Part shown: positions 48,600-57,285 of the stretch, piece by piece
How positions within the stretch are numbered: the stretch's first letter is position 1
Layout of the letters: every line of letters begins with the position of its first letter
NCBI RefSeq assembly: GCF_003286085.1
Contig: NW_020825298.1
Coordinates: 4,836,001-4,900,000 of the forward strand
Reading direction: 5' to 3'
DNA from: Drosophila persimilis
Lineage: Eukaryota > Arthropoda > Insecta > Diptera > Drosophilidae
DNA length: 64,000 nt
Position numbers and translations under genes: made by a program
The notes under the pieces: generated by a model
Told to the model about the DNA's origin: nothing
Databases searched by the model: none
Seen by the model: the letters and a program-made list of their open reading frames with translations, nothing else

Positions 48600-48970
48600 A
48601 AAAAGGATGTAAACTTTTGACGAAGTAAAAATCCAGTATTTTTTAGCATAACTTTTTTGTGACTTTATGAAGAATTCTTGATTTATTTTTCTTTTAAATA
48701 TATAACTAATAGAAACTTAAAAATAAGGAAACAAATATATTTTCACTCAAACTTAAAAAGATTTTAATTAATAAGTAATTTTAAAAGATTGTTTAATTTA
48801 AAAAACAAAGTTTAAACTTTACAAAAGTGCATGAATTAAGCAAAATTTAATAAAATATATATCCTACTTTAGCTTCAATAACTTTTTGGAGTCGCCGTGT
48901 TACAGAATCCACTAAATTTTTAAGGATCTCCTTGAGATATCGCTTGCCGAAGGGAAAAGAGCTTAGAAAT
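48600..48970 (-). mobile_element. Tc1/mariner-type transposon remnant
   Basis: On the minus strand, about 48948 to 48875 reads YLKEILKNLVDSVTRRLQK, continuing VIEAKVGY. This matches the C-terminal end of Tc1-family transposases (the (N/R)LVDS(M/V)..R(R/C)..VI.AKGG region). The stretch at 48600-48640 (GGATGTAAACTTTTGACG) has the look of a Tc1-type terminal repeat. Upstream parts are AT-rich and decayed beyond recognition, so the far end is not placed. Not functional. Confidence 0.6.
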
Positions 48971-48974
48971 TATC

Positions 48975-49720
48975 TTTTCTCTCGTTTTGTTGAACGAAAC
49001 TGTTGCTTGATAATAAAATAAAGTCTCTTGAGAAAACTAAATATAAAAAGAATCCAAAAATTATTTCGACTTCACTCTCACATAATGTGGAAAAACATTC
49101 AGAAATTATAAGAAAAAATGATAATTAAAAAAATAATAAATAAAAATAATATATAAATAAAAAATATAGAAATTATAATTATAAGAAAACAGCAATCTAA
49201 AAGACTTTTTGCTCTTGGAACCTCTTAGTTTCTGCTCTATAAATTATTTTTCAGCAAGTAGTCTGCCTGGTGTCTAGTATAAAGTTAATTCTTTTATAGA
49301 AAAGTCAATATAATCATACATAAATAAATCTCAAAAAAATTCTAATTTTAACTGAATAAATCAATGTGAAGGAAATATTGCCAATTTCAATATGGAACAC
49401 GTCAAAATTCGTATTTTTCTTGCAATTATTAATTAATTAATTAATTATTAATATCAGCCAAAACCTTCTATTTACGATTTAGAACCAATACAGACTCAAA
49501 ATAATATAATAATAATATAAAAAAAATCAAAATCTGTTCCTTAATGGCATCCAAATTGCAATTAAATAGACCTGGATTGCCCTCTAAAAGAATCCATTGC
49601 CGATCCTATCCAATGCGATCCCTGAGAGCAGCTATAGATACATAGATAGATGATAGCGAAACAGACGTACAAAAAACATAAGACTGGCCAATAATTGGCT
49701 GGTTGGTTCTGCTCCGAACA
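48975..49720. other. AT-rich DNA, probably decayed transposon
   Basis: Very AT-rich, with simple AATA/TTAA strings (for example 49430-49450, TTAATTAATTAATTAATTA). It may include the eroded body of the Tc1 relic. No coding frame is supported. Confidence 0.4.
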
Positions 49721-49889
49721 GACTCCTTTTATATTCCTATGTTCCTAAACATATTCCTCATATTTTCAGCGAAATCTCCTTCACAATCAGGAAATAGGTG
49801 TCTTAGACACGCTTAGACCTTCATAATTAGCCGTAGATTATAAATTTAAAGTGAAATAAATCCAATTTGTTTCAGCGCAATAAAAATAA

Positions 49890-49936
49890 TATAAAAAGAA
49901 TGAGGATTGCTGGCCAACGATATTCATTTCTTCAAG
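49890..49936 (+). promoter_or_regulatory. Core promoter of peptide unit C
   Basis: TATAAAAAG at 49890-49898 lies 47 nt before the ATG, with the initiator-like TCATTT at about 49924 as in unit A. The palindrome GTGTCTTAGACAC is at 49798-49810. The upstream 140 nt aligns with unit A. Confidence 0.6.
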
Positions 49937-50090
49937 ATGCGTTGGCTGCTGGCTGTGCCCTGCGTTCTGGCAGTTATGATTCCCGACAGCTACTCACCAA
50001 GTAAGCAAAGAGCCCCATAGAAAACTATTCCCCACAAATGTTTACAATTGCAATATTTCTTCGACAGCCCTAAATTTGTTGCTACCTTAG
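49937..50090 (+). CDS. Peptide unit C: two-exon secreted peptide of the tandem family
   Basis: Exon 1 (49937-50000) encodes MRWLLAVPCVLAVMIPDSYS and one more residue. The donor GTAAGC at 50001 and the acceptor TTTCTTCGACAG ending at 50067 define a 67-nt intron. Exon 2 in the spliced phase adds only TLNLLLP before TAG at 50088-50090 (28 residues). Without splicing the frame ends at 50020 with 27 residues. In another phase exon 2 stays open longer (PKFVATLDGACARSQLG...IGHK), so the original mature region may have been frameshifted. This unit best preserves the ancestral gene structure. Confidence 0.45.
50001..50067 (+). other. Probable 67-bp intron of peptide unit C
   Basis: GTAAGC...TTTCTTCGACAG has consensus ends and the usual Drosophila short-intron length. 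The homologous segment in unit D has CTAAGA in place of the donor and GATGG in place of the acceptor, which supports this being a true ancestral intron that decayed there. Confidence 0.6.
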
Positions 50091-50149
50091 ATGGGGCTTG
50101 TGCCAGGTCGCAGCTAGGAATTCCAGAGATCGGACATAAATGATTGTGA

Positions 50150-50472
50150 AAGCATAACAAAATCGAGATTTCTTTGGGGGTGATTATCGCTAAATTGCTG
50201 CCAAAGTCAAAATGGAAGGCTATTAGGGTATAGGGTGTACTCCTTACAGTTAAGGGACGATTCTATCGATCGATGTGATCGTTGCGGTGGATCTTCCCTT
50301 CCGTTAGGCATGCTGGGAGTCTGGGATTAGACTAGGCGGAATACTCGCCGTGAGATGCGTCCCCAGAAGCCGTTCCATCGTCCTCAGAAGGACAGACGAT
50401 AGACTTATGGGTCTGAAATCGAGGGCTTGCCTGCCTTGGGAATGAAGACGACTTTGGTGTGAAGCCAGATTC
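50150..50472 (-). mobile_element. LINE reverse-transcriptase remnant, copy 2 (LOA/R1-type)
   Basis: Minus-strand fragments KVVFIPKAGKPSISD (near 50465-50420), then RPISLSSVLLRTMERLL and SLIPDSQHA in another frame, match reverse-transcriptase motifs. It is about 98% identical to 45207-45498 at a constant offset of 4943 bp, but retains about 30 bp lost from that copy. The relic came along as a passenger when the peptide units duplicated. Confidence 0.78.
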
Positions 50473-50664
50473 GTCTTTTCTTAAGACGTCTCTCATTTCT
50501 CAAACTTATTCCACATATTTTGAGAGGAATTTCCTGCACACTTTTTATAAAATATCATGATATCACAATTTTGTTGCTTAGATGCGCTTAGACCCGCTCG
50601 ATTAGCTATAGATTATATGGTCAAAGTGATATAATTCCACTTTGTTTCGGAACAATGAAAATGG

Positions 50665-50710
50665 TATAAAAGAATGAGGATTGCTGGGGAACGATATTAA
50701 TCGTCTCAAG
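50665..50710 (+). promoter_or_regulatory. Core promoter of peptide unit D
   Basis: TATAAAAG at 50665-50672 lies 46 nt before the ATG, and upstream DNA back to about 50480 aligns with unit B. A Rel-like AGGAATTTCC lies at 50525-50534. The initiator region is TTAATCGTCTC. Confidence 0.55.
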
Positions 50711-50809
50711 ATGCGTTGGCTGCTGGCTCTTACCTTCGTTCTAGCAATTTTGGAGCTGAGACCCGTTCCACTAAGAAAGCATCGCAGACTATTGCCAAAA
50801 TTATTCTAG
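50711..50809 (+). pseudogene. Peptide unit D: copy with both splice sites lost
   Basis: The signal peptide start (MRWLLALTFVLAIL) is kept. The frame then runs through former intron sequence as ELRPVPLRKHRRLLPKLF to TAG, 32 residues in all. Compared with unit C, the donor (GTAAG to CTAAG) and acceptor (CGACAG to TGATGG) are both destroyed. The old exon 2 downstream is still open in one phase (PVKCRYNPLDRCVPV...KIGHKYF), with two cysteines. The present product is a cationic 32-mer precursor; it may be a degraded gene or a newly acquired coding tail. Confidence 0.45.
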
Positions 50810-50814
50810 CTGCA

Positions 50815-51300
50815 ATATTTGTTTGATGGCCCGTAAAATGCCGGTACAATCCGTTGGATAGGTGTGTCCCGGTGGCTATAAAGATCGGACATAAATATTT
50901 TTGAGAGCATAACAAAGTCGAGATTTATTTGGGGGCTTACAAGGCTCTTTTATTTATTTGTTCTTGATTTGACAAAGGAAGAACTGGTCCTTAACTGGCT
51001 GGACCCACATGTGGAAAGGGAAAAGATCTGTTAGCTATCGTCTGAGGACCAAAGCACCCTACAGATGGGCTCATTAAAGCCATATCTGGTCTAGCGGAGC
51101 TCAACCACAAGGATGCATGGCTCCTTAGGCTCCTGGCAGGCTTTTCTTGGAACATATTCCACATATTTTGAGAGGAATTTATTTCAAAACTTTTATAAAA
51201 TATCAGGAAATGGGTAACTTAAGGAATAATCACGATTTTGATGCTGGATTAGCTATGGATTATATATACAAAGTGAAATAATTCCCATTGGCTTCAGAAC
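50815..51300. other. Spacer and duplicated 5' flank of unit E
   Basis: The first part ends in GATCGGACATAAAT..AGCATAACAAA, the same 3' tail as unit C. The part from about 51155 aligns with the upstream regions of units B and D (ACATATTTTGAGAGGAATTT). No other gene seen. Confidence 0.5.
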
Positions 51301-51311
51301 AATCAAAATTA

Positions 51312-51356
51312 TATAAAAGAATCCTCATTCCTGCCCAAGATATTCATTTTTTCAAG
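51312..51356 (+). promoter_or_regulatory. Core promoter of peptide unit E
   Basis: TATAAAAG at 51312-51319 lies 45 nt before the ATG, with the TCATTT initiator-like motif at about 51345. The segment GAAATAATTCCCATT..CTTCAGAACAAT upstream matches unit A, so E is closest to A in its promoter. Confidence 0.6.
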
Positions 51357-51665
51357 ATGCAGTGGCTGCTGGCTGTTCCCTTTGTTCTGGCAATTATTGC
51401 AGGGAAAGGGAATAAAACAAATAAATACAGTCTGGAGCCTTTCTTTGGAGGTGTAAATGTCGATGTTGATGGCCCTAGTGGCCCTGAATATTACTTCCTC
51501 TTCAAATTCCCCAAAAAAATGAGTACAGGGTATCACAAAGGTCAGAGACAGCGCCAAACCAAACGAAACGAAACCCAGAAGATGAAGATGTCGGCGAAGA
51601 CACAGCCTCTGCCACCACACCATGACGATGGCGAAGGCCAAGACGATGTCAGTAAAAGGCCATGA
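51357..51665 (+). CDS. Peptide unit E: signal peptide joined to a new 86-residue tail
   Basis: MQWLLAVPFVLAIIAG matches unit A almost exactly. A deletion then joins the signal region to sequence resembling the 3' tail of units A/B (AATAAA..AATAAATACAG), and the frame continues through what should be downstream DNA. The tail is hydrophilic: NKTNKYSLEPFFGG near the start, then KGQRQRQTKRNETQK, and an acidic end (HHDDGEGQDDVSKRP). The total is 102 residues. The start at 51357 is set by paralogy; an in-frame 5' extension to 51288 runs across the TATA box and is rejected. Possible new coding tail, unless untranslated in vivo. Confidence 0.45.
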   Translation: MQWLLAVPFVLAIIAGKGNKTNKYSLEPFFGGVNVDVDGPSGPEYYFLFKFPKKMSTGYHKGQRQRQTKRNETQKMKMSAKTQPLPPHHDDGEGQDDVSKRP

Positions 51666-51669
51666 CGCT

Positions 51670-54430
51670 GGGCTCCCCAGGTTGCCCGTGGGGGGTGGAC
51701 GGGGGGACGGGGGGACGGGGGGAGGGCAGATGGCGGCACACTAAGCCCACACGACATGCAGTCGCGTATAATTATGGCATTTTTACAGTGCGGTGTTCGC
51801 TGTTGCTCGTAGTTTTCCCTGAATTTAATTACTTGCGCCTTTTTGCATGAAATATTGAAATGTTGCCAGAGGGGGATGTGGAGGTGGATGGTAAGTAGAT
51901 GAGGTACGCTGCGGCATATACTCGTACTGCCTCTTGTTCTGGCAACTTTGCTGCATTTTTAATGTGACCACATCTCAGGGAAAGAAGGAGGGGGGGGGGG
52001 GGGGGGGACGGGGGCAGGGGCTGGGGCAGGGGCAGAGCAAGATGCTTAACACCCAACCGCCGACGACACCTGCCTGATTTATCGCCAAAGACGCGACAAT
52101 TTCCCACAGCCACCCCCTCGCTGGATGACATAGCACCATTGTCCTCCATCCCCCATCCCCCCACCCCACCCTCCCCCATCCTCCACAGAAAGTTGTTAAC
52201 ATTTTAGGCATCTTTCTTTTTTTTGGTACATTTTCTTTTTAATTTCAATTTTCTACTCGACAAACGGCGGCCAGCAATTTGTCGGCGTGGTGTCCTTGTT
52301 AGTCCTTAGAGGGGAAGGGGAAGGGGAAGGGGCAGGGGCAGGGGCAGGGAGCAGGTAAGGGAATACCCCCTGGCAAAAGCCTTGCCTCATTTCGTGTGTG
52401 TGGTGTGTAATTGTCTTGTTATTGTTGTTCCGCACTGTAAGGGACTGTAAGGGACCGTAAGGTATCGTAAGGCTGCTTAAAATTAATTTTTATTTATAAG
52501 GCCGAACGACTTTCACTCTAGGACTCCGCTCCCAGGGCAGGCCCATTTCCATTGCCATTAAGCAATTATATTTCACATAAAATTTATAGCATTTTTGGTT
52601 TTTATTTATATCTATTGTCGCACGGGGAAGATGAAAACTTTTTGTTTTCTGTTTTCCGCGGGGGGAAGCGAAACTTTGTGGGATTTCAATTGCGTGGGAG
52701 TTTTTAATTAAACATGGATTTTGGAGGGTGAGATGTGGAAGATGTGGCGCTTAAGAGGTGTGCAATGGATAGACTGTGGGATGGGGAGGCGGGGAAGGCA
52801 GGAGCCTAGGAAAAACGAAGCAAATGTTGCTCTTCCAGTTGAAAAGTGGGAAAAGTGAGAAAAGCATTGAAATTGTGGCTTCTTTAAGCTGGTCCAAGTC
52901 TAGTCTGCCCCTGGAGGCATTCAACGCCATCATCTTGTTTAGTTTTCAGTCCAATTTCTTGGTTAAAAACCCCAAAGTGGCCATCGATGACTTCTAGCCA
53001 GTACCCGCTTAAGCCCCCACTTTATTGTAATTAAAACTCGCCGCCCATCACCCAAAACCTTTCCCAATCTTGTGCTTCGTTTCGGATAACATCAAAGAGG
53101 CCAATAATTTGCATTTGCCAGTCGACAGCTCTTCACAATGCCTCGAAAATCCTCTTTCAACAGAGCCGAACCCCCTCTCCCCTCATGCTCTTTCCCTCTT
53201 GACTTTCAAATAGTATTTTGCGTAAATATTTATACTTCTTTTGTCAGCATTTTTTTCAATAACTTTTAATACCTACATATATCATGGGGTGGGTGGTAAG
53301 GGCGGTAAGGGGAACGGCAACAATGGATTTCGGAATGAAAATTGGTAAATCGTAGGATTTTTTCCTTTTTGTTGCTTGGATTATAGGCAAAAGTTGTGTA
53401 AAAAAAAACCCACAGACACCGAGAGATGGACCATCATCATGCTCATATGTGATATATACTCTTATATGGCCATTCCCACCCCCAACCCTGCCAGTCGTTG
53501 GCCGTTGTAATGAATAGCCTTCTGTCAGAGGCGGGGGAAGGGTCCGGGGGGCTCGGTCTTTCAGCTTGGGCAATTTGAGACCGCACTTATCTGCGATTAT
53601 GACTTTTTAAAATTACACTTTTCAACACAGACACACGGAGTCCCCCGCCCCCCCCCTGCCTCTTTCCTGTGAAAAAAATACGCAAAGAATTTTTGCCATA
53701 TCCCATATCCCGTATCCATATCGGCAATATCCCATGGCATACCTCAATTTAAAACAGGAAATGCCTCTTGAACTGCTCTCTCCCCCTCTCTCTCTCTCTC
53801 TCTCCCCCTCTCGGCTCTGGGGGGTGGTTCGGGCTGCTTTTGATTTACTTTTATTGGCAGATTAAGTGCGTCAAAAGGTAGCGCTTAACATACCCCCCTC
53901 AAACGGCAGCCAAACTCCCCCTTTTCCCCCATCCCCATCTATTGGCTGAATTATTGGGAATTTTAACGCTGAAAAAATCTGTATAGAACATATGGGGATA
54001 CGGGAATAGGGAGATATGAGGAGTGTGTGTGCGTTGATATGTTTCTATCAATTTTTATGGCACAGTCGAAAAGTCACTTTTGATGTTTATCATACTTTTT
54101 GGTTATAAAATACCTAAAAAAAAAGAAGAAGAAAAATATTAAAATGGCACAGGGAATAAACGTATACTCAAGCTGTAGGTTTATAATGTGGTACTGCATA
54201 AATACAGATATTATCAAAATGGAAACGTCTAATGGTTGATGGTTTTTCTTATAATTTTCTATATAAAATTTAAAGAAAGTATTATGCTTTTGGGATAATG
54301 ATAGGAAAGTGCTTCACATCGCATTATATCGTTCTAATCGTATCCAGACAGCAGACAGTTCTTCTGAGATGGGCCTGAGATATAGTATAATATTGAAGAG
54401 TTCTTTTAAAACTTCTAAGACTAATCCATT
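51670..54430. other. Non-coding DNA, no gene seen
   Basis: Contains poly-G runs (51701-51725 with A/C interruptions, 51990-52006), GGGGAAGGGGAAGG repeats (52312-52350) and a (TC)n run (53787-53811). A partly AT-rich stretch adjoins the LINE insertion. No exon is supported. Confidence 0.45.
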
Positions 54431-54433
54431 CTG

Positions 54434-54460
54434 TTTTTTTTTTTTTTTTTTTTTTTTTTT
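54434..54460 (-). other. Poly(A) tail of the Jockey-like LINE (T27 on the plus strand)
   Basis: An uninterrupted T27 marks the 3' end of the element on the minus strand, as expected from target-primed reverse transcription. Its length supports a young insertion, since such tails shorten with age. Confidence 0.85.
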
Positions 54461-54582
54461 ATTTTATTAGAAATCAGCTTTACTTAAACTATGATCTAAT
54501 TTTAGTGATATTTACATTGGCTTACTACATATTATAAGAGTTTAATGATTAGGTTTATATATACATTTTAATGATGTGTTAT

Positions 54583-57285
54583 TCAGCAAATTTTTCTATT
54601 TTTTATGTTCAATGGGTGGAGACGTTTGAGTCTGCGTGGGATTTGGGGGTGCAGTAATCCTCTAGCTGTTTCATTTGGATGGTTAATGAGCCTATCGTTG
54701 TATCGACTGCTATGATGGTTTATTTGATCTCCAATTTTTGGGATGAGGAGATCTCTTTCCAGCATTGTGGTCCGAACAAACCACGGGGCACCTGTCATCG
54801 CCCTTAGAGCCTTCGCTTGCATGACTCTGATTTTATTCAGATGCGTCTTCGCTGCACATCCCCAGACTTGAATGGCATATGTCCATATAGGGATTATAAT
54901 TGCCTTGTACAATATGACTTTGTTGCGTAGGGGAAGCTTACTTTTTGAGTTCATGAGCCAGTGCAACTTTTTGAGTTTGTTTTGACATTTGATGACTGTA
55001 GCTCTGATATGCGGTCCCCAAGTTAGGCTTTTATCGAAGTGGACACCGAGGTAGCAGTGACTGCTCTTGCGCGGAATTATATTTCCGTTGAAGGTTAGGT
55101 CTGGTGGGTGCTTGCTTCTTAGAGTAAAATTTACGTTAACTGACTTTGTTTCGTTAATTGTGATGTTCCATTTTTTTGCCCATTTTTCCACGGATTCGAG
55201 GTAGATTTGAGGTTGTTCAGCAACGGCTCTGTAGCAGGTGGATGACGAAAGAATAGCAGTATCGTCAGCGTAAGTGGCGACCAGGAAGTTGCTTGGGTTG
55301 ACGTGCGGTAGCGGCATGTCGCGTGTAAACAATGTGTACAGGATTGGCCCAAGGACGCTGCCTTGTGGAACTCCAGCTCTGATAATTTTTATGTCTGAAA
55401 TAGCGTCCTTGATTGTGACAATAAACGTTCTTTCTCCCAAAAATGACTTTATGACTGAATACTGGGGGGCGGGTAGTAGCATCTTTAATTTATATAAAAG
55501 TCCCTTGTGCCAGACTTTGTCGAAAGCTTGTTTCACGTCGAGAAACACCCCTGAGCAGTATTGCTTAGTTTCATAAGCGTTGAGGATGTGTTGAGCCACT
55601 CTGTGTACTTGTTCCGGAGTCCCGTGCTGTCTTCTGAAACCGAATTGGTGCTGTGGAATAGCTTCCTTGACGCAGCTTTCAGCCACCATTCTGCTCAAGA
55701 ATATTCTTTCGAATATCTTGGAGAAAACTGGCAGTAGGCTTATTGGTCTGTATGACTCTAGGGCTGACGTTGGTTTACCTGGCTTTAGTATCATCACAAT
55801 CATTGCACACTTCCATTGGGTGGGGAAGTGGCCGATGCGGAGGATGGCGTTGTAGAGTGCAACTAGAAACATAACTCCCTTGCGTGGAAGCAGTTTTGCG
55901 ATGCGGGCATCTATTAAATCGTGCCCAGGAGCTTTGTTGTTCACAAGAGCTTTTATTTCCGCTTGGACTTCAGAAGGTGAAACTGGCTTGGTTGGTATCG
56001 ACATCTGTAGGGGCGCTTCTAAGTACCAGGAGAGTGCTCGCGTGTGATCTTGAGGTGCTACATCGGCTGGAGTGAACCTGGTCTCTAAATTTCTAGCGAA
56101 CGCTTCTGCTTTTTCCAAGTCAGACTTCACCCAGGTACCGTTGTCGTTTCTTAATGGAAAGCTGCACAGTGGCTGCCTCTTGATGCCACGGGTGAGTTTC
56201 CAGAGATTGACCTGGCTACTTTCAGTTGTATCGGCTCTTTTTAGCATTTCGTCGAAGTGTTTGCTGCTTTTCTCAGCGAGGGCCTTTTTTAAGTTTCTGC
56301 CCGCTCTGTGCATCTGAGCTTTAGTGTCTGGGTCGTGAGTTCTTATGAAAGCTTTCCTTAGTCTTCTCTTGATACGCACAAGGTTTTCGATGTGAGGGTC
56401 TGGTGATGCAGCAGGTCGGGTCGAGCGCTCCTCGGACGTGGGTGGTTCTGCGGAGAGAGCTGCTTCCTGAATGAGGCTATTAAGCGAGCGTACAGCCGCG
56501 TCAATGTCTTCTGGAGACTCGAATCTCTCGTTAAGTCGGATGTGATCTTCCAAATGGGTTTGAAAAATCTCAATGTTTGCTCGACTGTGCAGGAGCTTCT
56601 GTTTAGTGGGGTAGTTGACAGGGGATAAGTGCATTTCTATGAGAAGCGGTAGGTGATCGGAGGGAAGGTCGAAGTTCGCTTGTATGTGCAGGAATCTATG
56701 GGGAACGCCTTTGTAGATAGCGAAATCCAAGGCACTAGGCGATCTGTTGGAGTCGTATGGGTAGTGGGTTGCAGAGCCAGTGGCAAGAATGTTGGCTCCA
56801 CTTGAGACTATATAGTCGTGGATTTCGCGACCTCTAGGGCAGGAGCGAGGGTTTCCCCACCATTGGTGCTTCGCATTCCAGTCCCCAGCTGCAATGTATT
56901 TTGGCCCAAAACTAGATAATAAAGAGCGGAACTGAGAACTTGTCCATAAGGTAGCAGGAGGACAGTAGATAGCCGAGATAGTTATTTCTCCTAGAGAGGT
57001 GCTTAGCACCATGTTAGCGGCTTGAATTTGGCCATCTGTAATGGGGTTGATTGGGAAGTGCTTGAGGCTGCTGCGGATGAGGATAGCAGATCCTCCTCTA
57101 AAACTATCGGAGGGATGATTTGCAGTGTAGAGTTCGTATCCTATTAGTTTGAATGTTGTTCTGCTGCAGAAGTGCGTTTCCGAGAGAAGCATTATGTCGA
57201 TTTGATTCGATGCAATGAAGTTTTTGAGTTCTAGGCTTTTGTTGGCTATGCCCGACGCATTCCAAATACCTATACGGTAAGGCAT
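54583..57285 (-). CDS. LINE ORF2: endonuclease and reverse transcriptase (900 aa)
   Basis: The N-terminal apurinic-like endonuclease (about 1-225) shows WNASG, LLSETHF, GDWNAKHQWWG and the catalytic SDH at 209-211. The reverse transcriptase (about 475-745) shows ILKPGKP..SYRPISLLP, QFGFRRQHGT, LDVKQAFDKVW, GVPQGS (638-643) and the catalytic YADD (672-675), then CYLGVHFDKSLTW. No stop or frameshift is seen. The length fits Jockey-clade ORF2 proteins (about 850-920). It nicks target DNA and copies the element RNA in the nucleus. The start ATG overlaps the end of ORF1 by 16 nt, so it is probably translated by reinitiation or a similar mechanism. Confidence 0.93.
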   Translation of the reverse strand: MPYRIGIWNASGIANKSLELKNFIASNQIDIMLLSETHFCSRTTFKLIGYELYTANHPSDSFRGGSAILIRSSLKHFPINPITDGQIQAANMVLSTSLGEITISAIYCPPATLWTSSQFRSLLSSFGPKYIAAGDWNAKHQWWGNPRSCPRGREIHDYIVSSGANILATGSATHYPYDSNRSPSALDFAIYKGVPHRFLHIQANFDLPSDHLPLLIEMHLSPVNYPTKQKLLHSRANIEIFQTHLEDHIRLNERFESPEDIDAAVRSLNSLIQEAALSAEPPTSEERSTRPAASPDPHIENLVRIKRRLRKAFIRTHDPDTKAQMHRAGRNLKKALAEKSSKHFDEMLKRADTTESSQVNLWKLTRGIKRQPLCSFPLRNDNGTWVKSDLEKAEAFARNLETRFTPADVAPQDHTRALSWYLEAPLQMSIPTKPVSPSEVQAEIKALVNNKAPGHDLIDARIAKLLPRKGVMFLVALYNAILRIGHFPTQWKCAMIVMILKPGKPTSALESYRPISLLPVFSKIFERIFLSRMVAESCVKEAIPQHQFGFRRQHGTPEQVHRVAQHILNAYETKQYCSGVFLDVKQAFDKVWHKGLLYKLKMLLPAPQYSVIKSFLGERTFIVTIKDAISDIKIIRAGVPQGSVLGPILYTLFTRDMPLPHVNPSNFLVATYADDTAILSSSTCYRAVAEQPQIYLESVEKWAKKWNITINETKSVNVNFTLRSKHPPDLTFNGNIIPRKSSHCYLGVHFDKSLTWGPHIRATVIKCQNKLKKLHWLMNSKSKLPLRNKVILYKAIIIPIWTYAIQVWGCAAKTHLNKIRVMQAKALRAMTGAPWFVRTTMLERDLLIPKIGDQINHHSSRYNDRLINHPNETARGLLHPQIPRRLKRLHPLNIKNRKIC

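Noticed and set aside
51288-51356. A 23-codon N-terminal extension of peptide unit E
   Set aside because: It runs across the TATA box and initiator shared by all five units. Paralogy fixes the start at 51357.
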